64,000 bases of DNA from contig JAIXRN010000027.1 of the NCBI GenBank assembly GCA_027485165.1, positions 1 to 64,000 of the forward strand, read 5' to 3'. The notes beneath the pieces were generated by a model. The model ran no database searches. It was not told the origin of the DNA and was given only the letters and a program-made list of their open reading frames with translations. Below, piece after piece: positions 1 to 9,105 of the stretch (positions within the stretch are counted from its first letter, which is position 1; the number at the start of each line of letters is the position of its first letter). Source of the DNA: Rubrivivax sp. (GTDB lineage: Bacteria; Pseudomonadota; Gammaproteobacteria; Burkholderiales; Burkholderiaceae_C). The translations under genes were made by a program, and so were the position numbers.

Positions 1-1584
1 CTGGTCAGCTACCTGCTGATCGGCTTCTGGTACAAGAAGCCCACGGCCATCTTCGCCAACATGAAGGCCTTCCTGGTGAACCGGGTCGGCGACTTCGGCT
101 TCATCCTGGGCATCGGCCTAGTGGCCGCTTACGCCGGCACGCTGAACTACACCGAGGCTTTTGCCAAGGCGCCGGAACTGGCCAAGCTCACGTTTCCGGG
201 CACGGACTGGATGCTCATCACCACGGCCTGCATCTGCCTGTTCATCGGCGCGATGGGCAAGAGCGCGCAGTTCCCGCTGCACGTCTGGCTGCCGGACTCG
301 ATGGAAGGCCCGACGCCCATCTCCGCACTGATCCACGCCGCCACCATGGTGACGGCCGGCATCTTCATGGTCGCGCGCATGAGCCCGCTGTTCGAGCTGT
401 CGGACACGGCGCTGAACCTGGTGCTGGTGATCGGCGCCATCACGGCGCTGTTCATGGGCTTCCTGGGCATCATCCAGAACGACATCAAGCGCGTGGTGGC
501 CTATTCCACGCTCAGCCAGCTGGGCTACATGACCGTGGCCCTGGGCCTGTCGGTCTACGGCGTGGCGGTGTTCCACCTGATGACGCACGCCTTCTTCAAG
601 GCCCTGCTGTTCCTGGCTGCTGGCAGCGTGATCATGGGCATGCACCACGACCAGGACATTCGCAACATGGGCGGGCTGCGCAAGCACATGCCCATCACCT
701 GGATCACCGCGCTGCTGGGCAGCCTGGCGCTGATCGGCACCCCGCTGTTTGCAGGCTTCTACAGCAAGGACAGCATCCTCATCGCGTCGCACCACAGCAG
801 CCTGCCAGGGGCTACGTTTGCGATGTGGGCCATCTACATCGGCGTGTTCGTCACGGCCTTCTATTCGTTCCGCATGTATTTCTTGGTCTTTCACGGCGAA
901 GAGCGCTTCCACCACAAGCCCTTCCCGCCCGAACACCATGACGACGAGCACGCGCATGACGACCATGGCCATGGCGCCCACGTCCACACCCCGCACGAAT
1001 CACCCTGGGTGGTGACAGCGCCGCTGGTGCTGCTGGCCATTCCGTCGGTGGTGATCGGCTTCATGACGATCCAGCCGATGCTGTTCGGCAGCTACCTGAA
1101 GGACGCCATCAGCATCGACGCCGCGAAGCACCCGGCCATGGCCGCGCTGGCCGCAGAATTCCATGGCCCCACCGCCATGGCCCTGCATGGCCTGCAGACC
1201 CTGCCGTTCTGGCTGGCGGCCGCGGGTGTGTTGGCAGCCTGGCTGTTCTACCTGAAGGCCCCTGCCATTCCGGCCGCCTTCGACCGCGCCCTGAAACCGG
1301 TGCGCACCGTGCTCGAGAACAAGTACTACCTGGACTGGTTCAACGAACACGTGCTGTCCGCCGGCGCGCGTGGCCTGGGCATGGGGCTGTGGAAGTTCGG
1401 TGACCAGGCCCTGATCGACGGCACCCTGGTCAACGGGTCGGCTCGCGCGGTGGGCGCCTTCGGTGGCGTGGTGCGACTGGTGCAGACCGGGCACCTGTAC
1501 TGGTATGCGCTGGTGATGATGCTGGGCATCTTCGGGCTGCTCACCTGGCAGCTGTGGCCGTTCTTCAGCGGCTTGCTGCGATGA
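1..1584 (+). CDS. nuoL: NADH-quinone oxidoreductase subunit L (5' end cut by window)
   Basis: Proton-pumping antiporter-like subunit at the distal end of the membrane arm of respiratory complex I. The reading frame is open from base 1, so the true start lies outside the window; 527 residues are visible and roughly the first 130-150 are missing. The family motif MGKSAQFPLHVWLPDSMEGP, with the conserved pump lysine, is present, followed by IHAATMVTAG. A His/Asp-rich stretch between transmembrane helices (about 920-1000) resembles the loop seen in other Burkholderiales NuoL, which is from memory. The C-terminus carries the amphipathic helix and last membrane segment expected of NuoL. nuoM follows after 53 bases with a good ribosome site. 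Confidence 0.97.
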   Translation: MVSYLLIGFWYKKPTAIFANMKAFLVNRVGDFGFILGIGLVAAYAGTLNYTEAFAKAPELAKLTFPGTDWMLITTACICLFIGAMGKSAQFPLHVWLPDSMEGPTPISALIHAATMVTAGIFMVARMSPLFELSDTALNLVLVIGAITALFMGFLGIIQNDIKRVVAYSTLSQLGYMTVALGLSVYGVAVFHLMTHAFFKALLFLAAGSVIMGMHHDQDIRNMGGLRKHMPITWITALLGSLALIGTPLFAGFYSKDSILIASHHSSLPGATFAMWAIYIGVFVTAFYSFRMYFLVFHGEERFHHKPFPPEHHDDEHAHDDHGHGAHVHTPHESPWVVTAPLVLLAIPSVVIGFMTIQPMLFGSYLKDAISIDAAKHPAMAALAAEFHGPTAMALHGLQTLPFWLAAAGVLAAWLFYLKAPAIPAAFDRALKPVRTVLENKYYLDWFNEHVLSAGARGLGMGLWKFGDQALIDGTLVNGSARAVGAFGGVVRLVQTGHLYWYALVMMLGIFGLLTWQLWPFFSGLLR

Positions 1585-1637
1585 CCCGTCATACCCGGCC
1601 TGATCGTGAATAACAAGAACGAAGGAACGAGGACCCC

Positions 1638-3119
1638 ATGGGTTTGTTGAGTGTCGCCATCTGGCTGCCCATCGCCTTTGGCGTGCTGCTGCTGGCCACC
1701 GGCCGCGACCAGAACGCCGGCGTTGTGCGCGGTACGGCCCTGGCCGGGGCGGTCGCGTCCTTCCTGGTCACCCTGCCGCTGATCACCCGCTTCGACACCA
1801 GCAGCGCTGCGCTGCAGTTCGTCGAGAAGCTGCGCTGGATCGACCGCTTCAACGTCTACTACCACCTGGGCGTGGACGGCCTGTCGCTGTGGTTCGTGCC
1901 GCTGACCGCCTTCATCACCGTCATCGTCGTCATCGCTGGCTGGGAAGTGATCACCGAACGCGTGGCCCAGTACATGGGGGCCTTCCTGATCCTGTCGGGC
2001 CTGATGGTCGGCGTGTTCTCGGCCGCCGACGGCCTGCTGTTCTACGTCTTCTTCGAAGCCACGCTGATTCCGATGTACATCATCATCGGCGTCTGGGGCG
2101 GCCCTAACCGTGTCTACGCGGCTTTCAAGTTCTTCCTGTACACGCTGGCCGGTTCGCTGCTGATGCTGGTGGCCCTGGTGTTCCTGTACTTCAAGAGCGG
2201 CAGCTTCGAAATCGCGGCCTGGCACAAGCTGCCGCTGCCATTGTCAGCACAGAGCTTGCTGTTCTTCGCCTTCCTGGCGGCCTTCGCCGTGAAGGTGCCG
2301 ATGTGGCCGGTGCACACCTGGCTGCCCGACGCGCACGTCGAAGCGCCCACTGGCGGGTCGGTGGTGCTGGCGGCCATCATGCTGAAGCTGGGCGCCTACG
2401 GCTTCCTGCGCTTCAGCCTGCCCATTGCACCTGACGCCGCGCGCGAATTCGACTGGCTCATCATCACGCTCAGCCTGGTGGCCGTGCTCTACATCGGCCT
2501 GGTGGCCCTGGTGCAGCAGGACATGAAGAAGCTGGTGGCCTACAGCTCGATCGCGCACATGGGCTTTGTCACCCTGGGCTTCTTCATCTTCAACGAACTG
2601 GGCGTTTCCGGTGCCATCGTGCAGATGATCAGCCACGGCTTCGTTTCGGGCGCTATGTTCCTGTGCATCGGCGTGCTCTACGACCGCGTGCACAGCCGCG
2701 AGATAGCCAGCTACGGCGGCGTGGCCAACACGATGCCCAAGTTCGCGGCCTTCGCCGTGTTGTTCGCGATGGCCAACTGCGGCCTGCCGGGCACGGCCGG
2801 CTTCGTGGGCGAATGGATGGTGATCCTGGGCGCGGTGCAATACAACTTCTGGATCGGCCTCTTGGCCGCCACGACCCTGATCTTCGGCGCTGGCTACACG
2901 CTGTGGATGGTCAAGCGCGTGTATTTCGGCGAAGTGGCCAACGACGACGTGAAGGCGCTGAAGGACATCAACGCGCGTGAATTCACCATGCTGGCCCTGC
3001 TGGCGGTGGCCGTGCTGTGGATGGGCCTGTACCCCAAGCCCTTCACCGACGTGATGAACGTGTCGGTGGCCGAACTGCTGAAGCACGTGGCACTGTCCAA
3101 AGTGGCAGCACCGAACTGA
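1638..3119 (+). CDS. nuoM: NADH-quinone oxidoreductase subunit M
   Basis: Membrane antiporter-like subunit of complex I, 493 residues with about 14 hydrophobic segments, the usual length. The two charged residues needed for proton translocation are visible: the glutamate in FFEATLIPMY and the lysine in AVKVPMWPVHTWLPDAH. The ATG start is preceded by an AAGGA/GAGGA ribosome site. It lies between nuoL and nuoN, the conserved order, and ends 14 bases before the nuoN start. I see no oddities. Confidence 0.97.
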   Translation: MGLLSVAIWLPIAFGVLLLATGRDQNAGVVRGTALAGAVASFLVTLPLITRFDTSSAALQFVEKLRWIDRFNVYYHLGVDGLSLWFVPLTAFITVIVVIAGWEVITERVAQYMGAFLILSGLMVGVFSAADGLLFYVFFEATLIPMYIIIGVWGGPNRVYAAFKFFLYTLAGSLLMLVALVFLYFKSGSFEIAAWHKLPLPLSAQSLLFFAFLAAFAVKVPMWPVHTWLPDAHVEAPTGGSVVLAAIMLKLGAYGFLRFSLPIAPDAAREFDWLIITLSLVAVLYIGLVALVQQDMKKLVAYSSIAHMGFVTLGFFIFNELGVSGAIVQMISHGFVSGAMFLCIGVLYDRVHSREIASYGGVANTMPKFAAFAVLFAMANCGLPGTAGFVGEWMVILGAVQYNFWIGLLAATTLIFGAGYTLWMVKRVYFGEVANDDVKALKDINAREFTMLALLAVAVLWMGLYPKPFTDVMNVSVAELLKHVALSKVAAPN

Positions 3120-3133
3120 CGGGCCCAAGACAA

Positions 3134-4615
3134 ATGACTGCAATGAACTGGTCCGTGCTGCTGCCGGAAATCTGGCTGCTGGTGGCCGCCTGCGGCGTGC
3201 TGCTGATCGACTTGGCCAGCCGCGACGAACAACGCCGCCTGACCTTTTGGCTCAGCCAGGCCAGCGTGGCCGTATTCGCGGCACTGCACCTGGCCGCGCA
3301 CAACGCCGGCGCCACCGCCTACGGCATGGGCGGCATGGTCGTCACCGACCCGATGGGTCACTTGCTGGCCTTCTTCGCCGCGCTCAGCATCATGCTCACC
3401 CTGGCCTATGCGCGCCCCACGCTGGCCAGCCGCGAGATGCTGAAGGGCGAGTTCTTCATGCTCGGCCTGTTCGTGCTGCTGGGCATTTCGGTGATGTGCA
3501 GCGCCAACCATTTCCTGGTGCTGTACCTGGGTCTGGAACTGATGAGCCTGAGCCTGTATGCGCTGGCGGCCATGCGCCGCGACCATGCCGTCAGCACCGA
3601 AGCCGCGATGAAGTACTTCGTGCTGGGCGCGCTGGCCAGCGGCTTCCTGCTCTACGGCCTGAGCATGATGTACGGCGCCACCGGCTCGCTGGAAATCCCG
3701 AAGGTGCTGGAAGCCATCGCCACCGGCCGCATCAACCAGGAAGTGCTGGTCTTCGGCGTCGTCTTCGTCGTCGCTGGCCTGGCCTTCAAGCTGGGGGCTG
3801 TGCCCTTCCACATGTGGGTGCCCGACGTCTACCAGGGCACGCCCACCGCCGTCACCCTGCTGGTGGCCGGCGCGCCCAAGTTCGCGGCCTTCGCCATCAC
3901 CATCCGGCTGCTGGTGGAAGGCATGCTGGGCCTGGCGCCCGACTGGCAGCAGATGTTCATCGTGCTGGCCGTGGCCAGCCTGGCGGTGGGCAACCTGGCG
4001 GCCATCGCGCAGACCAACCTGAAGCGCATGCTGGCTTATTCCACCATCGCGCAGATCGGCTTCGTGCTGCTGGCCATGTCGGCTGGCGTGGTCAGCGGCA
4101 ACACGGTGTCGGCCGGCAACGCCTACAGCTCGGCCATGTTCTACCTGGTGTCGTACGTGCTCACCACGCTCGGCACCTTCGGGCTGATCATGTTCCTGTC
4201 GCGCCAGGGCTTTGAATCGGAAGAGATCAGCGACCTGGCCGGTCTGGCCCGCCGCAGCCCCTGGGTGGCGGGCGTGATGACGGTGTTCATGTTCTCGCTG
4301 GCCGGCATTCCGCCCATGGTGGGCTTCTTCGCCAAGCTGTCGGTCATCCAGGCCCTGGTCAGCACCAGTGTCACGCTGTACATCGTGCTGGCCGTGGTGG
4401 CGGTGGTGTTCTCGCTCATCGGCGCCTTCTACTACCTGCGCATCGTGAAGGTGATCTGGTTCGACGCGCCGGTGCAGACCGCCGCCATCGGCCAGACGCC
4501 GGGCGTGGGGCTGCTGCTGGCCACCAACGGCGCGGCCGTGCTGCTGTTCGGGCCGTTTTCGGGTGGCGTGATGGCGCTGTGCCGCGACGCCATCGTGCGC
4601 ACGCTGGCCACATGA
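3134..4615 (+). CDS. nuoN: NADH-quinone oxidoreductase subunit N
   Basis: Third antiporter-like membrane subunit of complex I, 493 residues. The frame is open further upstream, into nuoM, but the ATG at 3134 gives the standard NuoN N-terminus MTAMNWSVLLPEIWLL, so I chose it. Functional residues are in place: the glutamate in YLGLELMSLSLY and the lysine in AFKLGAVPFHMWVPDVYQG. It is the last nuo gene here. The next gene, a Nudix hydrolase, starts inside its stop codon (ATGA), so the operon probably continues beyond the complex I genes by translational coupling. Confidence 0.96.
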   Translation: MTAMNWSVLLPEIWLLVAACGVLLIDLASRDEQRRLTFWLSQASVAVFAALHLAAHNAGATAYGMGGMVVTDPMGHLLAFFAALSIMLTLAYARPTLASREMLKGEFFMLGLFVLLGISVMCSANHFLVLYLGLELMSLSLYALAAMRRDHAVSTEAAMKYFVLGALASGFLLYGLSMMYGATGSLEIPKVLEAIATGRINQEVLVFGVVFVVAGLAFKLGAVPFHMWVPDVYQGTPTAVTLLVAGAPKFAAFAITIRLLVEGMLGLAPDWQQMFIVLAVASLAVGNLAAIAQTNLKRMLAYSTIAQIGFVLLAMSAGVVSGNTVSAGNAYSSAMFYLVSYVLTTLGTFGLIMFLSRQGFESEEISDLAGLARRSPWVAGVMTVFMFSLAGIPPMVGFFAKLSVIQALVSTSVTLYIVLAVVAVVFSLIGAFYYLRIVKVIWFDAPVQTAAIGQTPGVGLLLATNGAAVLLFGPFSGGVMALCRDAIVRTLAT

Positions 4616-5307
4616 GCGACGGGCGCGCCAGCAGCGACCTGTCGGCAGCTGGCGGCCCGGCCGACGCGCCGCCCCACACTGCTGCTGACGCCCACCTGAT
4701 CGAACACCCCACCGGCAACAGCACCCTGTTGCACGACGGCTGGCTGCGCCTGGTACGCGACGAAGTGCGCCTGCCCGACGGCGGGCTGGCCACGCGCGAA
4801 TACATCCAGCACGCCGGCGCGGTGGGCGTGGTGGCCCTGCTCGACGACGGCCGCCTGGTGTTGGTGCGGCAGCACCGCTACCCACTGGACCGGGTTCTGC
4901 TGGAACTGCCGGCCGGCAAGCTGGAGCCTGGCGAAACCACGCTGGCCTGCGCGCAGCGCGAACTGCTGGAAGAAACGGGCTACGTGGCTGCCGAATGGGC
5001 TTTCGGCCTGGAAATCCACAACGCTGCGGCCTACAGCAATGAAAGCATCTGGATCTGGATGGCCCGTGGCCTGCAACCCGGCCCGCAGCGGCTGGACGCA
5101 GGCGAGTTCGTCGAAGTCGTGCTGCACACCGAAGCCGAACTGGACGCGCTGTGCGCGGGCGGTGGCCTGCCCGACGTCAAGACCATCGTCGGCCTGCATC
5201 TGCTGCAGCGCTGGCGCGCCGGCGCCCGACAGCTGCAGTGGCATGCCGCAGTGCCTGATGCTGTGGCAGATGCTGTGGCAGGTGCCCGCGTTGCGGCAGC
5301 CCCCTGA
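4612..5307 (+). CDS. Nudix hydrolase, ADP-ribose pyrophosphatase type
   Basis: Predicted to hydrolyse a nucleoside diphosphate linked to another moiety, most likely ADP-ribose, in the cytoplasm. 231 residues. The Nudix box runs over residues 102-124: Gly102, Glu108, then RELLEETGY with the metal-binding glutamates. The preceding stretch VLVRQHRYPL...ELPAGKLE is typical of the NudF/ADP-ribose group. The start overlaps the nuoN stop as ATGA. The first 30 residues look unstructured. The C-terminal tail holds a short tandem duplication (PDAVADAVAG), seen in DNA as GATGCTGTGGCA twice. The exact substrate is not certain. Confidence 0.88.
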   Translation: MSDGRASSDLSAAGGPADAPPHTAADAHLIEHPTGNSTLLHDGWLRLVRDEVRLPDGGLATREYIQHAGAVGVVALLDDGRLVLVRQHRYPLDRVLLELPAGKLEPGETTLACAQRELLEETGYVAAEWAFGLEIHNAAAYSNESIWIWMARGLQPGPQRLDAGEFVEVVLHTEAELDALCAGGGLPDVKTIVGLHLLQRWRAGARQLQWHAAVPDAVADAVAGARVAAAP

Positions 5308-5341
5308 AGCCCCGGCGCACGGCAGGCTGCAGCGGCCTGCG

Positions 5342-5347
5342 TAAGAT
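5342..5347 (+). promoter_or_regulatory. TAAGAT -10-like box 6 bases before ATG
   Basis: TAAGAT ends 6 bases before the ATG at 5354, and no Shine-Dalgarno lies between. If it is the -10 element, the transcript would start on or beside the start codon. The same spacing recurs before several other genes in the window. No convincing -35 is visible. Confidence 0.45.
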
Positions 5348-5353
5348 GCCTCG

Positions 5354-5881
5354 ATGAAAGTGTTGGACCTGCGCTGCGCGAACGGCCACAGCTTCGAAGG
5401 CTGGTTTGCGTCTGACGACGACTTCATGCAGCAGAACGGCAGCGGCCTGCTGCAATGCCCGGTGTGCGCCGACGGGGTGGTCAAGCGCATGCCTTCGGCG
5501 CCGCGGCTGAACCTGTCGGGCGCGCGCGAACCGCGGCCAGCATCGGCCCCCATGGCAAAAACGCCCGGAAGTGCTGCCGCTGCGCCGGCTATCGCGTCCG
5601 CATCCACACCCGCATCCGCACCTGCCGCTGCCCCCACCGCCGACGCCGCGCCAGCCGACCTGCAGGCCGCCTGGCTGCACGCCGTGCGTGAACTGATGCA
5701 CCGCACCGAAGACGTGGGCGAACGCTTTGCCGAAGAAGCCCGCCGCATCCACTACGGCGAAACCGAAGCCCGAGGCATCCGGGGCCAGGCCACACCGCAG
5801 CAGCGCGAGGCGCTGCGCGAAGAAGGGATCGAGACCGTGTCCATTCCGGTCCCGTTGGCCCTGCAGGGGCCACTGCAGTAG
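5354..5881 (+). CDS. DUF1178 family protein
   Basis: 175 residues of unknown function. The N-terminus MKVLDLRCANGHSFEGWF followed by CPVCADG makes a likely zinc ribbon (Cys8, His12 and the CPVC pair). The middle, about residues 55-95, is Ala/Pro-rich and of low complexity. The C-terminal part (EEARRIHYGE...RGIRGQAT) matches the conserved end of DUF1178 proteins as I remember them. It follows the Nudix gene in the common Burkholderiales order and is convergent with the oxidase gene, 7 bases away. A -10-like box sits 6 bases before its ATG, so it may have its own start point. Confidence 0.85.
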   Translation: MKVLDLRCANGHSFEGWFASDDDFMQQNGSGLLQCPVCADGVVKRMPSAPRLNLSGAREPRPASAPMAKTPGSAAAAPAIASASTPASAPAAAPTADAAPADLQAAWLHAVRELMHRTEDVGERFAEEARRIHYGETEARGIRGQATPQQREALREEGIETVSIPVPLALQGPLQ

Positions 5882-5888
5882 GCCTCGG

Positions 5889-7301
5889 CTACAGCACCCG
5901 GCCGGGGTTCATCAGCCCTTGCGGGTCCAGCGCGGCCTTGATGGTCCGCATCAGCTGCAGCGCCACGGGTGGCTTGCGTGCGGCCAGTTCGTCGCGCTTC
6001 AGCGCCCCGATGCCGTGCTCGGCTGAAAACGACCCGCCGCAGGGCAGCAGGGCGTCGAACACCAGGGTGTTCACCGCGTGCTCGTGTTCGGCCAGAAAGC
6101 GCGTGCCGTCGGCACCGGCAGGGGCCTGCACGTTGTAGTGCAGGTTGCCGTCGCCCAAATGGCCGAAGTTCACCAGCCGCACGCCCGGAAAATGGCGCTG
6201 CAGCAGCGCGTCGGTGTGTGCAACAAAACCCGGGATGGCGGACACCGGCAGCGAGATGTCGTGCTTGATGTTCAGGCCTTCTTCGGCCTGCGCCAGCGGG
6301 ATCGATTCACGCAGGTGCCACAGCGCACGCGCCTGCGCGATGCTTTCGGCCACCACCGCGTCCTGCACGCTGCCGGCTTCCAGTGCGTCGCCCAGCAGGG
6401 CTTCGAAGCGGCTGCGGGCATGTTGTTCGCTGTCGGTGTCGCTTTGCTCCAGCAGCACTGTCCAGGGCGCGGCCGGCAGCGGCCGGGGCAGGGCCGGGAA
6501 GTGGCGCGCCACCAGGTCCAGCGCGAAGCGGCCCATCACTTCGAAGCCTGTCAGCCCGGCCCCCAGGCGGCGCTGCGCCAGGGTCAGCAGGGCCACGCAG
6601 TCGTCCAGCGTGGCGCAGGCGGCCAGCGCCGTGGTGCTGGCCGCCGGCTGGGGCGCCAGCTTCAGCGTGGCCGCGGTGATCACGCCCAGCGTGCCTTCGC
6701 TGCCGACGAACAGGTGCCGAAGGTCGTAGCCGGTGTTGTCCTTGCGCAGACCCGTCAGGCCGTCCCAGACCTGGCCTTGCGCCGTCACCACTTCCAGGCC
6801 CAGGCACAGGTCGCGCGCATTGCCCCAGCGCAGCACCTGGGTGCCGCCGGCGTTCGTTGCCAGGTTGCCGCCAATAGTGCAGCTGCCTTCGGCGGCCAGA
6901 CTCAGCGGGAACAGCAGCCCGGCGTCGGCCGCTGCCTGCTGCACGGCTTGCAGCACGCAGCCGGCTTCCACCGTCATCGTCAGGTTGGCGGCGTCGATCT
7001 GGCGCACGCGGTGCATGCGCTGCAGACTCAGCAACACCTGGGTACCGGAAGCGTCGGGCACGCCGCCACCCACCAGGCCGGTGTTGCCGCCTTGCGGCAC
7101 GATGGCCACGCCCGCTGCAGCACAGGCCTGCACCACGGCCGCCACTTCGGCCGTGCTGCCCGGGCGTACCACGGCCAGCGCACGCCCGCGCCAGCGGCGC
7201 CTCCAGTCCAGTTCCCAGGCCGACAGGTCGCCGCTGTCCAGCACCTGGTCAGCGCCCACGGCCTGGCGCAGCTGCGTCAACAGGCTGGCGTTCGGGGCCA
7301 T
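5889..7301 (-). CDS. FAD-linked oxidase, GlcD / D-2-hydroxyacid dehydrogenase type
   Basis: Cytoplasmic flavoprotein expected to oxidise a D-2-hydroxyacid such as D-lactate or D-2-hydroxyglutarate. 470 residues. The N-terminal PCMH-type FAD-binding domain shows VRPGSTAEVAAVVQAC, PQGGNTGLVGG and GGNLATNAGG. The C-terminal domain ends in the family motif NFGHLGDGNLHYNV and SAEHGIGALKRD, with metal and substrate ligands. Length is normal for the single-subunit group. It lies 10 bases downstream of the DUF2069 gene and is probably co-transcribed with it. The substrate cannot be fixed from sequence alone. Confidence 0.9.
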   Translation of the reverse strand: MAPNASLLTQLRQAVGADQVLDSGDLSAWELDWRRRWRGRALAVVRPGSTAEVAAVVQACAAAGVAIVPQGGNTGLVGGGVPDASGTQVLLSLQRMHRVRQIDAANLTMTVEAGCVLQAVQQAAADAGLLFPLSLAAEGSCTIGGNLATNAGGTQVLRWGNARDLCLGLEVVTAQGQVWDGLTGLRKDNTGYDLRHLFVGSEGTLGVITAATLKLAPQPAASTTALAACATLDDCVALLTLAQRRLGAGLTGFEVMGRFALDLVARHFPALPRPLPAAPWTVLLEQSDTDSEQHARSRFEALLGDALEAGSVQDAVVAESIAQARALWHLRESIPLAQAEEGLNIKHDISLPVSAIPGFVAHTDALLQRHFPGVRLVNFGHLGDGNLHYNVQAPAGADGTRFLAEHEHAVNTLVFDALLPCGGSFSAEHGIGALKRDELAARKPPVALQLMRTIKAALDPQGLMNPGRVL

Positions 7302-7311
7302 CGGCGGGCTG

Positions 7312-7749
7312 TCAGGCTGCGGCGGCCGCCAGCCGCGCCTGTCGCAGCCGCCAGCGGATGTAGACCGAGCTGACGGCGAACAGGAACAGGCTCAACACCA
7401 CTTCGCCCACGGCCAGCCAGCGGCTGATGCCGTCGTCGGTGTAGGCGCGCGTCACGCCTTCCATGAAGTACAGCCACACCAGCATGCTCAGCCAGCGGAA
7501 GGTGTACATGCGGTGGCGCAGCAGGCCCGCCAGGCACAGCGCCAGCGGCAGCACCTTCAGCGCCAGCGTGCCGCTGCCAGTGGGCGCCAGCCACAGTTCC
7601 CAGGCCAGGCCCAGTGCGATCAGGGCCAGCAGGCCGGCCAGGGCGGCGGCGCGGCTGGCGCGCACCACGCCATCGGGTTCGCTGTGCGGGACGTGGATGG
7701 CGCTGTCTGCGGCGGTGCCAGCGCCAGAGGCCGGGGGAACAGGTTTCAT
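7312..7749 (-). CDS. DUF2069 membrane protein
   Basis: 145-residue inner-membrane protein of unknown function. Four hydrophobic segments are visible (about residues 33-52, 59-75, 80-97 and 108-128). The motif RHRMYTFRWLSMLVWLYFMEG is typical of DUF2069. The frame is open far upstream, but that part is the antisense of the YihY gene. The ATG at 7749 is supported by a TATGAT box 6 bases upstream. Only 18 bases separate it from the divergent YihY start. Internal GTG starts around residues 19-28 are possible alternatives. Confidence 0.85.
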   Translation of the reverse strand: MKPVPPASGAGTAADSAIHVPHSEPDGVVRASRAAALAGLLALIALGLAWELWLAPTGSGTLALKVLPLALCLAGLLRHRMYTFRWLSMLVWLYFMEGVTRAYTDDGISRWLAVGEVVLSLFLFAVSSVYIRWRLRQARLAAAAA

Positions 7750-7755
7750 GCTGGC

Positions 7756-7761
7756 ATCATA
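7756..7761 (-). promoter_or_regulatory. TATGAT -10-like box for the DUF2069 gene
   Basis: On the minus strand TATGAT is followed by GCCAGC and then the ATG at 7749. Spacing to the start codon is 6, as before aroC, the CBS gene and others here. The divergent start codons are only 18 bases apart, so a conventional leader is impossible for either gene without overlap. Confidence 0.45.
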
Positions 7762-7767
7762 GTCAGC

Positions 7768-9048
7768 ATGAACACGCCCCCCACCAGCAGGGTGGCCGGG
7801 GGCACTGGTTGGCGTCGTCCCCTGGGCCAGCGCGGCCGCGATCTGCTGACCACCCTTCGCACCTGGCCCTGGTTCGACACCCTGCGCACGCTGCGTGAAC
7901 GCTTCGGCGAAGACCGCCTGGGCCTGACGGCCGGCAGCCTGACCTTCACCACCCTCATCGCCCTGGTGCCCCTGGTCACCGTGATGCTGGCCGTGTTCTC
8001 GGCCTTCCCGATGTTCGCGTCGTTCCAGGCGGCACTGCAGAAGTACTTCCTGCAAAGCCTGGTGCCCGACAACATCGCCGCCCCGGTGCTGCGCTGGCTG
8101 ACGCAGTTCGCGGGCAAGGCCAGCCAGCTGGGCGCGGTCGGCCTGATGCTGCTGGGCGCCACCGCGCTGGCCCTGGTGCTGACGATCGACCGCACGCTGA
8201 ACGCCATCTGGCGCGTGCGCAAGCCGCGTTCGCTGGCGCAGCGCATCCTGGTGTACTGGTCGGCGTTGACGTTGGGGCCGCTGGCGCTGGGCGTCAGCCT
8301 GTCGCTGACCTCGTACGCGCTGTCGGCCAACCGCGGGCTGGTCGCGGCCCTGCCTGGCGGGCTGAACCTGTTGCTGAACACGGTCGAATTCCTGCTGCTG
8401 GCACTGGCCGCCGCCGCGCTGTACCACTATGTGCCCAACACCCCGGTGCGCTGGCGCCACGCCTGGGCCGGGGCCATCTTCATGGCCCTGGCCTTCGAAG
8501 GCGCCAAGTCCGCGCTGGGCTGGTATGTGCAGGCCGTGCCCACCTATTCGGTGATGTTCGGCGCCTTCGCGACCGTGCCCATCCTGCTGCTGTGGATCTA
8601 TCTCGTCTGGGTCATCGTGCTGCTGGGTGCCGTGGTGGCGGCCTATGCCCCCAGCCTGCAGGCCCGTGTGGTGCGCCGGCCGCCCACGCCGGGCTACCGC
8701 TTCGAGATCGCCCTGGCCCTGCTGCAGCGCCTGGCGGCGGTGCGCGACACGCCGCAGCGCGGCCATTCGCTGGCCCGTCTGGCGCATGCCCTGCGCACCG
8801 ACCCCCTGCAGCTGGAACCGGTGGTCGAGGCCCTGTCCGGCATCGACTGGGTGCAGGCCCTGAACGAACCCGCCGGCGACGACGCACCCCGCCTGGTGCT
8901 GCTGTGCGACCCCGCCAGCACCAGCCTGGCGGCGCTGGCCGACGCCCTGCTGGTGCCCCCCACCGACGCCACGGCCGGCTTCCGGCATGCGGCGCAGCTG
9001 GACCGCATCCTGCTGGCGCAGGCCCTGGCGCCTGCGCCTGCGTACTGA
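7768..9048 (+). CDS. YihY/BrkB family inner-membrane protein (first copy)
   Basis: 426-residue protein of the YihY/virulence factor BrkB family, once misnamed ribonuclease BN; biochemical role unknown. About six membrane helices lie between residues 50 and 295, with family signatures ERFGEDRLGLTAGSLTFTT and WRHAWAGAIFMALAFEGAK. A C-terminal cytoplasmic domain (after LQARVVRRPPTPGYRFEIA) is typical of the longer beta-proteobacterial form. ATG 7768 is used because further upstream lies the antisense of DUF2069. No Shine-Dalgarno is seen. A shorter paralogue is at 25730-26641. Confidence 0.88.
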   Translation: MNTPPTSRVAGGTGWRRPLGQRGRDLLTTLRTWPWFDTLRTLRERFGEDRLGLTAGSLTFTTLIALVPLVTVMLAVFSAFPMFASFQAALQKYFLQSLVPDNIAAPVLRWLTQFAGKASQLGAVGLMLLGATALALVLTIDRTLNAIWRVRKPRSLAQRILVYWSALTLGPLALGVSLSLTSYALSANRGLVAALPGGLNLLLNTVEFLLLALAAAALYHYVPNTPVRWRHAWAGAIFMALAFEGAKSALGWYVQAVPTYSVMFGAFATVPILLLWIYLVWVIVLLGAVVAAYAPSLQARVVRRPPTPGYRFEIALALLQRLAAVRDTPQRGHSLARLAHALRTDPLQLEPVVEALSGIDWVQALNEPAGDDAPRLVLLCDPASTSLAALADALLVPPTDATAGFRHAAQLDRILLAQALAPAPAY

Positions 9049-9105
9049 TGGGCTGGCCTGCTGATGATCGGGCCTTGCCGGGCCCGGCCGGGCGAGCCGC
9101 GCTTT

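Noticed and set aside
3017-3133. Earlier start of nuoN inside nuoM
   Set aside because: The extra residues have no family match; ATG 3134 gives the canonical NuoN N-terminus.
2894-4885. 663-codon minus-strand frame opposite nuoN
   Set aside because: Low-complexity His/Gln/Arg translation, antisense to nuoM, nuoN and the Nudix gene.
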